In this document: one piece after another, positions 26,849-36,257 of the stretch
How the letters are laid out: every line of letters begins with the position of its first letter
How positions within the stretch are numbered: the stretch's first letter is position 1
DNA from: JBGAWK01 sp044227665
GTDB taxonomy: Bacteria; Bacteroidota; Bacteroidia; Chitinophagales; JADIYW01
Reading direction: 5' to 3'
DNA: 64,000 bases
Assembly (NCBI GenBank): GCA_044227665.1
Contig: JBGAWK010000008.1
Span: forward strand, 8,898-72,897
The notes under the pieces: generated by a model
Told to the model about the DNA's origin: nothing
The model's input: only the letters and a program-made list of their open reading frames with translations
The model's database searches: none
Program-made: the position numbers and the translations under genes

Positions 26849-28318
26849 CTAATTTTCACATCGGTTTATGCCGGCTTTGGCTTCTGCCGCTACAGAACTC
26901 AAATACTCATGATTTTTGAACGTAAGTGCCTTTTTATAATAGGATATAGACTGGGAACATTTATTTTGATGTTCATAGATGTTAGCAATCTTTATACAAG
27001 CATTTGCCGCAAAATAATAGGGGAGGAGACTACCCTTTTGTATAGCTAACTCATAGCTTTGTATCGCTTTCGTTGCGTTGTGTTGTAAGTCATATATTCT
27101 GCCCCAGCGATAGTAATATTCTACTTTATCTTTAGGGGATGTCAACTGTTTAATATGGATTGAAGACATAGTATTAAAAGCGCTTTGGGCATAGTTGCCA
27201 TCACATAATAATCTGCATTGCAACAAAGTCTTATGTGGCAGTACGCCACTTTTGGCTTCCGCTTCCGCAGCCTTATCTTCATCTATGTTTTCTGAGCCTT
27301 TATTGAGAACCTCTTTTATATATTTTTGATATAATTCTGTATTGCCTTGAAGATAATAGTGCCACGCCAATTTGCGATTAGCTTCCTTAATGTAGTTTTT
27401 GCCTTTATAACCTGTGATAAACTTCTTTAGGGGTATATCGGCATCGTTGTCTAATCTGTTGAGTTTTGCAATGCCATACATATAATCGAGATAAGGAAAC
27501 GGATAATAAGAGTTGCCGCTAGGTTTTTGTACTAAAGTATTTATAATTTTATCATTATTTCCTGAATATAAAGCTACACTTGATACTATGAAATGATTCA
27601 AAAGGTTATCACCTAAAGGGATTTTAGCGTCTTCTATGATTTGCCAAGCAGCATTCTTATCATTTTTGAGATGCAATAATAGCATGGTGTATAGAATCCA
27701 AGTTTCTTCTTTATATTCAAAAGCAGGGTCTTTGAGCAAGATGCCCAGTTCATTCATGCCTGCATCTATGTCGCCTTTCAGTCCTAGAAGTTTAGCTCCT
27801 GCACTATATTTATCGGGTATTGCACCAAATAAGGTTTTGAGGAAGGCCAAATCTTTATGATTTGGTTTGAAACCGGGAAATTTTTCTTGGTTTTCTTTCA
27901 AAAGGGAATACGCTTTCTTCACCTCAAAAACGGCAGTAAAGTATTCTCCGAATTTTATTCTCGTGAATGCCCATTGTAAATATAGACTTGCCTGGGTGTA
28001 TAAGTAATAGGGTGATTGCTTGTTTCCCTCAGCCAATTTTTCCAATCTTATGTCTTTGTTTTTTCTATAGGAATTAAACAAAGATTCATTTTCACTAATA
28101 TAAATGGTAAGGAAATCTGCGTAGTTGCCAATAAAATAGGGCATAAGGTTTTTAGGATTAGATAGTTTTTCTTGCTCTAACCATTTTCTTCCTTCCTGCA
28201 CTTTGAGTTTAAAAATAGCTTGATATGCTTTCTTACAATTATCTGTATAAGAAAATTCCTGAGCTATTCCCAGCACCTGGCTAAAGAGGATAGTCATAAA
28301 GAGAAATTTCCTAAACAT
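26849..28318 (-). CDS. Secreted TPR-repeat protein
   Basis: A 489-residue exported protein; the start at 28318 (MFRKFLFMTILFSQ) gives a standard signal peptide and is preferred to an in-frame upstream codon. It contains several helical repeats, clearest near the C-terminus (Y-Y-R-W-G-R-I-Y-D-L-Q-H-N-A-T-K-A-I-Q-S-Y, and Q-S-I-S-Y-Y-K-K-A-L), i.e. TPRs. Such proteins scaffold envelope complexes in Bacteroidota; no specific partner can be named. It is divergent from a second exported protein of unknown function. Confidence 0.78.
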   Translation of the reverse strand: MFRKFLFMTILFSQVLGIAQEFSYTDNCKKAYQAIFKLKVQEGRKWLEQEKLSNPKNLMPYFIGNYADFLTIYISENESLFNSYRKNKDIRLEKLAEGNKQSPYYLYTQASLYLQWAFTRIKFGEYFTAVFEVKKAYSLLKENQEKFPGFKPNHKDLAFLKTLFGAIPDKYSAGAKLLGLKGDIDAGMNELGILLKDPAFEYKEETWILYTMLLLHLKNDKNAAWQIIEDAKIPLGDNLLNHFIVSSVALYSGNNDKIINTLVQKPSGNSYYPFPYLDYMYGIAKLNRLDNDADIPLKKFITGYKGKNYIKEANRKLAWHYYLQGNTELYQKYIKEVLNKGSENIDEDKAAEAEAKSGVLPHKTLLQCRLLCDGNYAQSAFNTMSSIHIKQLTSPKDKVEYYYRWGRIYDLQHNATKAIQSYELAIQKGSLLPYYFAANACIKIANIYEHQNKCSQSISYYKKALTFKNHEYLSSVAAEAKAGINRCEN

Positions 28319-28326
28319 TGTACTTG

Positions 28327-28334
28327 CAAATATA
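28327..28334 (-). promoter_or_regulatory. -7 element (TATATTTG) of the TPR gene
   Basis: Perfect consensus on the minus strand, 8 nt before the ATG at 28318; predicted leader of 3-4 nt. Confidence 0.5.
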
Positions 28335-28397
28335 AGTCTTCGCAAATGGATTCACTTAGAATGTATAATTTTAATGTCGGTATCTGCTACTTCTGTG

Positions 28398-28405
28398 TAT
28401 CTTTG
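28398..28405 (+). promoter_or_regulatory. -7 element (TATCTTTG) placing the start of transcription on an ATG
   Basis: Perfect TAnnTTTG followed by C. The ATG at 28410 lies 4 nt after it, exactly the spacing between the rnpB -7 element and the RNA 5' end. This decided the start codon of the gene. Confidence 0.55.
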
Positions 28406-28409
28406 CCTT

Positions 28410-29507
28410 ATGTACACAAAGGTTTTGGCATTAGCATTTTGCTGTATGTATTGGGTGTGTTACGGAATTCCACCTGAGCTGTTGGAGCAATATAGCAATT
28501 TGAACGTTTCAAATAGTTTTATCAAGTATGATACTGCTGCCAAATATCCCATACTCTTGCCTTATACGCAAATTAGAGCAATAATGCCGGCATCTTATTC
28601 TGAAAAGGCTTTTGATATATATTATCGTAATAATCAGAAAGTTTTACAACAAAATTATAGTTGTACTTTAGAGGATTTTGCACTTAATTTTTTATTATAC
28701 TACCGCCCAGTACAAAATGTGGATTTGAAAAATAGCAAAGCATTTTTTACTGAAGAAAAAGATCGCATGATATTGCAATTTGGCAACTATCCTGTAATAG
28801 AAGAGGTAAGTTCTGAACAAGCCTATTATGAGTTTTATCTCCAAAATGGAAAAATTCATAGGGTAAAGCTTGTGGTGTATAAAGGTAATTTGGTAGGTAT
28901 GATAGTTAGCGGGAATGCTCCTGCCGTCCATGCCGCTCCTGCCAATGATTTCTTATCTTCATTAGAAATTCCCCTCACCAATGAATCGAATACGGAGTCA
29001 TTATTACAACCTAAACGAGATAATAGCAATGCATCTGCAAAATCGGAAGTAGTAAAAAGTCAGGAAGAGGTTTCTACCTTATTCATCCTAAGGGATTCAC
29101 TCTTTGCGATAGCGTTCCCATCAAAGCCGATGAGGAATGATTTCTTAATCAAAAATGATATGGATTCATATCAGGTAGTCAATTTTTTTACCGAGAAAAA
29201 AAACAAGACAGAACAATACTTGGTATCTTACCGTATGTATTCGGGAGCTATTCTAAGCACAGAAGTATTTTTCAATAACGCAGCAAAAGTGTTTGCGCAG
29301 AGTTCTAAGACACAAGTTTCTGAAAGCAGAGATTTGGATTTTTATAAATTTCCTGCAAAAGAATTTATATTTAAAAGCAAAAAATCTAAATATGAAGTGC
29401 GTTATTTTGCAAAAGATAATACATTTATACAATTGGTGATAAAGGCGAAAATAAAAGGCGAAAATAAAGTGGCAGCGGTCAGATTCTTTGATAGTTTTAC
29501 GCTTTAG
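28410..29507 (+). CDS. Exported protein of unknown function
   Basis: A 365-residue protein with an N-terminal signal peptide (MYTKVLALAFCCMYWVCYG). I do not recognise a family. Two alpha/beta halves can be seen: residues about 20-180, and, after a Ser/Asn/Lys-rich linker (about 190-225), a second unit starting L-F-I-L-R-D-S-L-F-A-I-A-F-P-S-K-P, whose pattern of strands resembles small secreted stress-response domains. It lies 14 nt upstream of mfd on the same strand, so the two may be cotranscribed. An upstream in-frame start at 28374 would place the promoter inside the gene and is rejected. Confidence 0.65.
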   Translation: MYTKVLALAFCCMYWVCYGIPPELLEQYSNLNVSNSFIKYDTAAKYPILLPYTQIRAIMPASYSEKAFDIYYRNNQKVLQQNYSCTLEDFALNFLLYYRPVQNVDLKNSKAFFTEEKDRMILQFGNYPVIEEVSSEQAYYEFYLQNGKIHRVKLVVYKGNLVGMIVSGNAPAVHAAPANDFLSSLEIPLTNESNTESLLQPKRDNSNASAKSEVVKSQEEVSTLFILRDSLFAIAFPSKPMRNDFLIKNDMDSYQVVNFFTEKKNKTEQYLVSYRMYSGAILSTEVFFNNAAKVFAQSSKTQVSESRDLDFYKFPAKEFIFKSKKSKYEVRYFAKDNTFIQLVIKAKIKGENKVAAVRFFDSFTL

Positions 29508-29521
29508 ATAAATACTTCTTC

Positions 29522-32500
29522 ATGCAGCTTGACGCTTTTTTATCATTATATGCACATGACGAACGTATAGCAGCTATAATATCTTCTTTAGCTAGGGATA
29601 AGTCCCCTTTGGCTGTACGTAATATAAGAGGGTCAGCGCAGTCTGTAGCGGTAGTGGCGGTAGCCCTAAAGTGTACAAATTCACAGTTATTTATTGCCGA
29701 TAGTAAGGAGGCAGCAGAATCGTTATTTGTGGATGTACAGGTATTATTGCCAGGCAAAGAGATACTGCTCTTCTTGAGTGGCTACAAAAAGCCTCATGCC
29801 TTTGATACCATAGTGAACCATAATGTACTGTCGAGAACACAAGTTATAGATGCCCTAAACCGCTATCCTAGACAGCAAATAATCGTTACCTACCCGGAAG
29901 CCATACTAGAAAATGTAGTTTCTGAAAAAATATTGAAAGACAATACTTTACATCTTAAAGTTGCAGCAAAAGTAGATATAGATTTCATGTTTGATATACT
30001 GTTGACGTATGGTTTTGAACGTGTAGATTTTGTCTATGAACCGGGGGAGTTTTCTATACGCGGAGGCATCATAGATATCTATTCTTTTGGTAATGAATAT
30101 CCATATAGAGTTGAACTTTTCGGCGATGAAGTGGAGAGCATTAGAATTTTTGACCCACAGACACAATTATCGCAGAAGAAGGTCTCGGAGCTTACCATTA
30201 TCCCCAATGTAGATAGACAGGAAAAGGAAGTACAGCATGTTTCTATCTTAGATTATCTACACGAAGAAGCACTGGTGTGGGTGCAAGATAAAGATGCCCT
30301 GTTAGATAGGCTACATACCCAATACGCTAAAGCTATACATGTAGCAAATATGCTGCATCCTAGTAAAGATGCTGCGCATCCCCTGCTTTCCAAGCCTTTG
30401 GAAGAACAATTTTCTCAACCCTCAGCGTTGCTACAACATCTTATAGACTATAAGATTTTAAGTTTGAATAGGCCACTAGAGGACGGTGAATACCTAGACT
30501 GGAATACAGAAGTGCAGCCAAGTTTTAATAAAAACTTTGACTTGCTTATCAAGTCTTTACAGCAGTATTGTGAGAAGGGATACCGCAATATGTTATGGTC
30601 GGATAATCCAAAACAGATAGATCGTTTTTACCATATTTTTGAAGACCTCAAAGCCGGAAAAATATTTGAGCCCATGCATTTTGCGTTAAGTGAAGGCTAT
30701 ATAGACACCTATGCAAGGGTACTATGCTTTACCGATCATCAAATATTTGAACGCTACCATAAATATGCTGCCAAAGATAAGTTCTCTCGTGATAAAATGC
30801 TTACCATAAAGGCATTACAGGACTTACAGCCTGGGGATTTTGTAACACATATTGACCATGGTGTAGGAAAATTTTCAGGACTACAAAAACTGGAAATAAA
30901 CGGAAATACGCAAGAAGCTGTACGAATTATTTATCGAGATAATGATATTTTGTATGTAAATATTCAATCATTACATAAGATATCAAAATTTTCAGGCAAA
31001 GAAGGTACTGTGCCAAATCTCAATAAGCTGGGTAGTGATGCTTGGAATAACCTGAAAGAGAAAACTAAGAAGAAAGTCAAAGAACTGGCCTTTGACCTTA
31101 TCTCACTATATGCCAAACGGAAGTCGCAACGCGGCTATGCATTTAGTAAAGACAATTATCTCCAAGATGAGTTGGAAGCCTCCTTCATGTATGAAGATAC
31201 TCCTGATCAGTTTACGGCAACACTGGATGTAAAGAACGACATGCAGAAGCCCTATCCCATGGATAGGCTTATCTGTGGAGATGTAGGATTCGGGAAGACG
31301 GAGATAGCGATAAGAGCGGCATTCAAGGCAGTAGCAGACGGCAAGCAAGCAGCGGTATTGGTGCCCACTACGATCTTAGCTTGGCAACATTACAAGTCGT
31401 TTACAAGTCGTTTTAAGGATTTTCCGGTAAGTATTGACTATATAAGCCGATTCAAATCTCCCGCAGAGAAGAAGCTTACTTTGGCGAGGCTCAAAGAAGG
31501 GAAGTTGGATATAGTAATAGGCACCCATGCATTACTTTCCAAAAATATTGAGTTCAAAGATTTAGGATTATTGATTATTGACGAGGAACAGAAATTTGGC
31601 GTTGGTGCCAAGGAAAAATTACGCAGTATTTCTTCACAAGTAGATACGCTCACCCTTACAGCTACGCCTATACCGCGGACATTGAAATTTTCTATGATGG
31701 GCGCACGAGATATCTCTAATATCATGACACCGCCACCCAATAGGCAGCCGGTGACTACTGAGGTAGTAGTATTTTCTCCCGATAGTATAAAGGATGCTAT
31801 CAATTTTGAGTTATACCGAAGTGGGCAGGTTTTTTTCGTACACAATAGGGTGAGCAACCTACATGAAGTAGAGAAAATGGTAAAGTCGCTAGTGCCTGAA
31901 GCTGATGTTCGCATAGCACATGGACAGATGGAAGGGGATGCCTTGGAAGCTGTTATGATGGATTTTATCAACGGAAAATTTGATGTGCTCGTTTCCACCA
32001 ATATCATTGAAGCAGGATTGGATATTCCCAATGCCAATACTATCATTATACATAATGCTCAAAATTTTGGACTTAGTGACCTTCATCAGATGCGAGGAAG
32101 GGTAGGGCGTAGCAACCGCAAAGCCTACTGCTACCTTATTTGTCCACCCAAAAGCAGCCTCACCTACGAAGCACGCCGTAGATTACAGACTTTGGAGGAA
32201 TTCTCAGACCTAGGCAGTGGCTTCCATATTGCGATGAGAGACCTAGATATTAGAGGGGCTGGAAACCTCTTGGGTGCAGAACAAAGTGGCTTTATCTCGG
32301 ATATAGGCTTTGAAACCTACCAGAAGATACTGGATGAAGCGATTATGGAACTGAAATTTACCACATTCAGAGAGGTATTTGAGGAGCAATTACTCCAGCA
32401 ACCCTTTGTACGTGATTGCAGCATAGAGACCGACTGTGAGATGCTCATACCTCAGGCGTATGTATCTAGTTCCGAGGAAAGGCTGAAGCTATATACTGAT

Positions 32501-32860
32501 TTGGATAAGCTGAGTACAGAGGAAGAGATTGTACTATTTCGTCAGATGCTTACGGATCGTTTTGGGAAAATACCTTCACAAGTGGATGAGCTGCTAGATG
32601 GGATAAGGATAAGGTGGATAGCCAAAAAAGTGGGTTTTGAACGCATAATACTCAAAAGTAATAAGCTCCGCTGCTATTTTGTAGAAAATCAAAACTCTCC
32701 GTATTATGACTCTGAAGTATTCAAAAACGTAATGAACAAGATGCAAGAACAACGGCGAAAGCCTACGCTAAAGCAGTCGGGAACAAACTTCTTGCTCATA
32801 TATGACCATATCCAAAATATTGGGCAAGCAGAGGAAATACTAAAGGAATTGGAAGTATAG
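29522..32860 (+). CDS. mfd: Transcription-repair coupling factor
   Basis: A 1112-residue Mfd, which removes stalled RNA polymerase and recruits UvrA. In order: UvrB-homology module (1-350), RNA polymerase-interacting domain (about 430-500, D-F-V-T-H-I-D-H-G-V-G-K-F), helicase motifs with Walker A G-D-V-G-F-G-K-T (about 580), D-E-E-Q, T-A-T-P-I-P-R-T-L, Q-M-R-G-R-V-G-R-S, and the C-terminal TRCF domain. The length is close to E. coli (1148). Confidence 0.97.
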   Translation: MQLDAFLSLYAHDERIAAIISSLARDKSPLAVRNIRGSAQSVAVVAVALKCTNSQLFIADSKEAAESLFVDVQVLLPGKEILLFLSGYKKPHAFDTIVNHNVLSRTQVIDALNRYPRQQIIVTYPEAILENVVSEKILKDNTLHLKVAAKVDIDFMFDILLTYGFERVDFVYEPGEFSIRGGIIDIYSFGNEYPYRVELFGDEVESIRIFDPQTQLSQKKVSELTIIPNVDRQEKEVQHVSILDYLHEEALVWVQDKDALLDRLHTQYAKAIHVANMLHPSKDAAHPLLSKPLEEQFSQPSALLQHLIDYKILSLNRPLEDGEYLDWNTEVQPSFNKNFDLLIKSLQQYCEKGYRNMLWSDNPKQIDRFYHIFEDLKAGKIFEPMHFALSEGYIDTYARVLCFTDHQIFERYHKYAAKDKFSRDKMLTIKALQDLQPGDFVTHIDHGVGKFSGLQKLEINGNTQEAVRIIYRDNDILYVNIQSLHKISKFSGKEGTVPNLNKLGSDAWNNLKEKTKKKVKELAFDLISLYAKRKSQRGYAFSKDNYLQDELEASFMYEDTPDQFTATLDVKNDMQKPYPMDRLICGDVGFGKTEIAIRAAFKAVADGKQAAVLVPTTILAWQHYKSFTSRFKDFPVSIDYISRFKSPAEKKLTLARLKEGKLDIVIGTHALLSKNIEFKDLGLLIIDEEQKFGVGAKEKLRSISSQVDTLTLTATPIPRTLKFSMMGARDISNIMTPPPNRQPVTTEVVVFSPDSIKDAINFELYRSGQVFFVHNRVSNLHEVEKMVKSLVPEADVRIAHGQMEGDALEAVMMDFINGKFDVLVSTNIIEAGLDIPNANTIIIHNAQNFGLSDLHQMRGRVGRSNRKAYCYLICPPKSSLTYEARRRLQTLEEFSDLGSGFHIAMRDLDIRGAGNLLGAEQSGFISDIGFETYQKILDEAIMELKFTTFREVFEEQLLQQPFVRDCSIETDCEMLIPQAYVSSSEERLKLYTDLDKLSTEEEIVLFRQMLTDRFGKIPSQVDELLDGIRIRWIAKKVGFERIILKSNKLRCYFVENQNSPYYDSEVFKNVMNKMQEQRRKPTLKQSGTNFLLIYDHIQNIGQAEEILKELEV

Positions 32861-32933
32861 ATACTCGTATTTTAATTCTTTAAAAGAATTTATTTAGAGG
32901 GTGTAAGATGAAAATAAAATGGCTTATCAATCA

Positions 32934-33578
32934 TTATTTTAACATGCTTTTTTTATCCTGATGTAAAAAAAAGTGAGGGTAATTTTTCTTTAATAACATC
33001 ACAAACATATCGTGCGGTACATCATGGAAGACTCCATAATCTTGGAGATAGTCCATGAATTTTCCACCTTCTTTGTCATATTCCTGAAATATGGAGTCTT
33101 CTATTCCATCAAATTCTAAGGGTGCTACATCCAAATGCTCGCATAGGGCTTTATTAAATGCGGGTGTTGCTTTCACCCATCTATCATTGAGATATACTTC
33201 GCTACAGGCATGGAATACTAATACCTCCGTTTTTAGGATTTCTATCAGACGTTCTACTCCTATATGATTTTTTACATCAAAAAAATGAAATCTTGAGGGT
33301 ATGCCCACAGCACGAAGACATGCATTGTAAACACAGGCTTTTTCTATACAATATCCCTGAGCCTTCTCTCTTTGTATGATGCTGCTGGCTTTCATATCCT
33401 TGTGTGCCAGCGAAATATTGTAGGGATTGTAGCGTATGTCATCCCTAACAGCGTAGTATAAGGCAACGGCTTTTGCTATATCATCTTTACAATCTAAGGT
33501 TTTTCTTTCAGCATATTCGACTATAGCAGGATGTTGTGCATCTACAAAGTAGGTAGGATGCAGGTACAGTTCGTTCAT
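32934..33578 (-). CDS. Transglutaminase-like cysteine protease-fold protein
   Basis: A 214-residue cytosolic protein. The catalytic-type Cys is in Q-G-Y-C-I-E-K-A-C and the His in V-F-H-A-C-S-E-V-Y-L; the third position is in W-V-K-A-T-P-A-F-N, where the usual Asp is not seen. It resembles the short transglutaminase-like group that follows the pattern C...H..., often annotated as hydrolase or amidase-like; the substrate is unknown. It is divergent from aroQ, with facing promoters in the 83-nt gap. Confidence 0.85.
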   Translation of the reverse strand: MNELYLHPTYFVDAQHPAIVEYAERKTLDCKDDIAKAVALYYAVRDDIRYNPYNISLAHKDMKASSIIQREKAQGYCIEKACVYNACLRAVGIPSRFHFFDVKNHIGVERLIEILKTEVLVFHACSEVYLNDRWVKATPAFNKALCEHLDVAPLEFDGIEDSIFQEYDKEGGKFMDYLQDYGVFHDVPHDMFVMLLKKNYPHFFLHQDKKSMLK

Positions 33579-33582
33579 CAGT

Positions 33583-33590
33583 CAAAGGTA
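33583..33590 (-). promoter_or_regulatory. -7 element (TACCTTTG) of the transglutaminase-like gene
   Basis: Perfect consensus on the minus strand, identical to the rnpB element and 4 nt from the ATG at 33578, predicting a leaderless mRNA. Confidence 0.55.
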
Positions 33591-33646
33591 GCAGATATTA
33601 TACTGAATTGTAATTTGCAGTAGCGAGAAAATAGAATTTTCTTATG

Positions 33647-33654
33647 TAACTTTG
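33647..33654 (+). promoter_or_regulatory. -7 element (TAACTTTG) of aroQ
   Basis: Perfect consensus followed by C, 7 nt before the aroQ ATG; predicted leader of 2-3 nt. Confidence 0.5.
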
Positions 33655-33661
33655 CTTCGGA

Positions 33662-34087
33662 ATGAACAAAATATTGATTATCAACGGACCAAATCTAAAT
33701 CTTCTGGGAAAGCGAGAACCTGATATTTATGGAAATGTAAGTTTTGACAATGCGCTAGTAGAATGGCAAAATGAGTACGAATCTATATCTATAGCTTATT
33801 TTCAAAGTAATATAGAAGGGGAGATTATTAACAAAATTCATGAAGTAGGCTTTGATTATGATGGTATTATCCTGAATGCCGGAGCTTATACCCATACATC
33901 TGTGGCTATAGCCGATGCCATAAAGTCTGTAACTACGCCGGTAGTAGAAGTGCATATCAGTAATACCTTTGCGCGAGAAGCTTTTCGGCATCATTCGTAT
34001 TTGTCGCCTGTATGTAAAGGCGTGATTGTAGGCTTTGGTTTGGATTCTTATCGTCTGGCACTGACATTTTTTTCGCAAAAATCATAA
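33662..34087 (+). CDS. aroQ: Type II 3-dehydroquinate dehydratase
   Basis: A 141-residue enzyme of the shikimate pathway, forming 3-dehydroshikimate. Diagnostic motifs: I-I-N-G-P-N-L-N-L-L-G-K-R-E-P at the start with the catalytic Tyr at Y-G (about 23), N-A-G-A-Y-T-H-T-S, E-V-H-I-S-N and R-H-x-S-Y. Its 3' end overlaps the convergent lpxB gene by 40 nt. Confidence 0.97.
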   Translation: MNKILIINGPNLNLLGKREPDIYGNVSFDNALVEWQNEYESISIAYFQSNIEGEIINKIHEVGFDYDGIILNAGAYTHTSVAIADAIKSVTTPVVEVHISNTFAREAFRHHSYLSPVCKGVIVGFGLDSYRLALTFFSQKS

Positions 34088-35112
34088 ATGATTTTTGCTG
34101 CATTTTCCATGGGTAGAGAATACATTTTTTCTAATATTAGTTTACGAAAGTCAGTATTCTGAGATTTTATAAATTCCAATTTCTCTATAATATTACCTGC
34201 GTTGCAGTCGTGCTGGATACACTCGGGAAATAGTGTTTGTTCTGTAAGGATATTTACTAATGAAATCCATTTAAGCTTAACAAAGTTTTTTGCTATCAAA
34301 TAGTTGATTCTATTTGTTTTGTATATAACTACAGAAGGTATGTTTATTAGGCCTGCTTCTAGCGTAGCAGTTCCTGATGCTACTATTGCAGCTTCAGCGT
34401 TATGAAGTACATCATGAGGGTTGTCCATCATAGTAGTTATGTTTTTAGGGATTCCCTTATATTTTATGCTACCTATTCCTGCAAGAATAAATCGTTGATG
34501 TGACATGATTTTTGCAATATCACATAGAATGGGTAAGTGTTTGTCTATTTCTTGTTTTCTACTCCCTGGAAATAGGGCTATGTAGTCACTTTTTTTAGAA
34601 ATTGTTTTATTGACAATATTTTGCAGTAGTGGATGTGTAACGTAATGTGCTTCAATATGCTCTTTTATATATATACTTTTTTCGAATGGTAATATGCACA
34701 GCATTTTGTCCACATATTTCTTAATTGTATAAATTCTATGGTACTTCCATGCCCAAATCTGTGGGGAAATATAATAGATAACGTTGTAGCCATTTTTTTT
34801 GCACCATTTAGCCATTCTGATATTGAATCCGGGATAGTCCACTAAGATTATTACATCAGGATGAAAACTTTTTATGCTATTTTGGGCTATAAAGAAATTT
34901 TTTAATATTGTAAAAAAATTCCAAATTACTTGCGTGAAGCCCATGAATGAAAGGTAGGATAACTCCCTATCTATCTTTGCGCCTACATTTCGCATTTTCA
35001 CACCTCCAAATCCTCTGAAAGTAGCATGTGAATCATAGCTTTTAATATTTTGTATTACTGATGCGGCATGACTGTCACCTGAAGATTCGCCAGCTATTAA
35101 GTAATATTTCAA
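34048..35112 (-). CDS. lpxB: Lipid-A-disaccharide synthase
   Basis: A 354-residue GT19 glycosyltransferase that joins two lipid A precursors. The start is TTG at 35112 (M-K-Y-Y-L-I-A-G-E-S-S-G-D, the invariant LpxB N-terminus); this TTG overlaps the stop of the preceding gene as TTGA, which supports it over an upstream in-frame start. Later motifs include L-P-F-E, L-L-P-G-S-R-type F-P-G-S-R-K-Q-E-I and the C-terminal S-G-T-A-T-L-E. It follows surE and a small membrane protein gene, and its tail overlaps aroQ by 40 nt. Confidence 0.93.
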   Translation of the reverse strand: MKYYLIAGESSGDSHAASVIQNIKSYDSHATFRGFGGVKMRNVGAKIDRELSYLSFMGFTQVIWNFFTILKNFFIAQNSIKSFHPDVIILVDYPGFNIRMAKWCKKNGYNVIYYISPQIWAWKYHRIYTIKKYVDKMLCILPFEKSIYIKEHIEAHYVTHPLLQNIVNKTISKKSDYIALFPGSRKQEIDKHLPILCDIAKIMSHQRFILAGIGSIKYKGIPKNITTMMDNPHDVLHNAEAAIVASGTATLEAGLINIPSVVIYKTNRINYLIAKNFVKLKWISLVNILTEQTLFPECIQHDCNAGNIIEKLEFIKSQNTDFRKLILEKMYSLPMENAAKIIYDFCEKNVSARR

Positions 35113-35411
35113 ACTAAAAACATTAAATAAAACATAAGTAATAAGTAGATAAGTGTGGCATATATTACCCCTCTGCAAAACAATAGTATATGCATAAAGT
35201 TGCCTGCTAATATTAGAGGAAGGTTGAAGAAGATACAAATCTTTAATAGTCTGGCCGTATTGAACTTTTGTGCTGCAAATCTCAGATACCCTTCTAGGTC
35301 ATACATATTATACTTTAGTATAAATAAAAGAAAAAATATAGCTATAGGTAAAATTATACCGACAATGAATCCAATATGACTTTTGTCTAACTTATTTTTT
35401 ATAGATGCCAT
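35109..35411 (-). CDS. Small membrane protein between surE and lpxB
   Basis: A 100-residue protein with three hydrophobic helices (about residues 13-33, 53-75, 78-98). I do not recognise a named family. It overlaps surE by 13 nt and lpxB by 4 nt (TTGA), so it is clearly part of that operon and is probably translated. A membrane role linked to lipid A is plausible from context only. Confidence 0.72.
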   Translation of the reverse strand: MASIKNKLDKSHIGFIVGIILPIAIFFLLFILKYNMYDLEGYLRFAAQKFNTARLLKICIFFNLPLILAGNFMHILLFCRGVIYATLIYLLLMFYLMFLV

Positions 35412-36166
35412 TTGCTATTTAAAAAAGATATACCATGATGTGCTGTGAAATCAAAGTGTACGGGTACTATTGACACATATCCATTGTCTAATGCCCATTC
35501 GTCTGTATCTACACCCTGATCCAAATTTTCAAAACGACCTGTAAGCCAATAATATTGTTTTCCTCTAGGGTCTGTTCTAGCTTCGTAATCTTCTACCCAC
35601 CTGGCTATGGCTTGTCTGCAAATTTTTACGCCCTTTATATCGCTGATAGGTAGTTTGGGTATATTTACATTCAGTAAGGTGTCTGTGGGCAAACCGTGTA
35701 CGAGTACTTGCTCTATAATATGTCCTGCATATACCTTGGAGGCTTCAAAATCTGCATCAAAATTATAGTCTAATAGTGAAAATCCTATTGAAGCTATGCC
35801 GTTGATACCACCTTCCATTGCAGCAGACATAGTACCAGAGTATATTACATTTATAGATGAATTTGATCCATGATTAATTCCTGACACACATAAATCAGGT
35901 TTTCTAGGCAATAATTTATCCATAGCTAATTTTACACAATCGGCAGGAGTACCACTACATTGATAACTTTTGATATCCTTAAATTGGTGCGTTTCTTCTA
36001 CATATAATGGAATATCTAATGTGATGGCGTGTCCCTTGCCTGACTGTGGACTGTCGGGGGCGCATACTACTACGTCTCCAAAGGTTGAAGCCACATCTAC
36101 CAAGGCTTTTATTCCGGGGGATATGATGCCATCATCATTTGTAACCAAAATTAAAGGCTTGTTCAT
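35399..36166 (-). CDS. surE: 5'/3'-nucleotidase SurE
   Basis: A 255-residue metal-dependent nucleotidase. The start at 36166 (MNKPLILVTNDDGI) is used because the family begins with this metal-binding N-D-D-G motif; five extra codons upstream are ignored. Also seen: A-P-D-x-x-Q-S-G-x-G, C-S-G-T-P-A-D-C-V and S-G-I-N-H-G-S-N. It hydrolyses nucleoside monophosphates and possibly exopolyphosphate. First gene of an operon with the small membrane protein and lpxB. Confidence 0.95.
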   Translation of the reverse strand: MNKPLILVTNDDGIISPGIKALVDVASTFGDVVVCAPDSPQSGKGHAITLDIPLYVEETHQFKDIKSYQCSGTPADCVKLAMDKLLPRKPDLCVSGINHGSNSSINVIYSGTMSAAMEGGINGIASIGFSLLDYNFDADFEASKVYAGHIIEQVLVHGLPTDTLLNVNIPKLPISDIKGVKICRQAIARWVEDYEARTDPRGKQYYWLTGRFENLDQGVDTDEWALDNGYVSIVPVHFDFTAHHGISFLNSKWHL

Positions 36167-36170
36167 GGCA

Positions 36171-36178
36171 TAAAAGTA
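36171..36178 (-). promoter_or_regulatory. Variant -7 element (TACTTTTA) of surE
   Basis: Minus-strand TAnnTTTA ending 4 nt before the surE ATG. Confidence 0.4.
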
Positions 36179-36231
36179 CAAATAGAAATGTTAAAATCCA
36201 ATAAAAACTTGCTATATATAGACAAATGACG

Positions 36232-36239
36232 TAAATTTG
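36232..36239 (+). promoter_or_regulatory. -7 element (TAAATTTG) of the Xre/RES pair
   Basis: Perfect TAnnTTTG followed by G; predicted leader of about 14 nt before the ATG at 36258. It overlaps an alternative TTG start, which therefore cannot be used. Confidence 0.5.
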
Positions 36240-36257
36240 GAGACAAATGTTTTCGAT

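Noticed and set aside
35113..35238. N-terminal extension of lpxB
   Set aside because: These codons lie inside the small membrane protein gene in another frame, and LpxB proteins begin at the G-E-S-S-G-D region.
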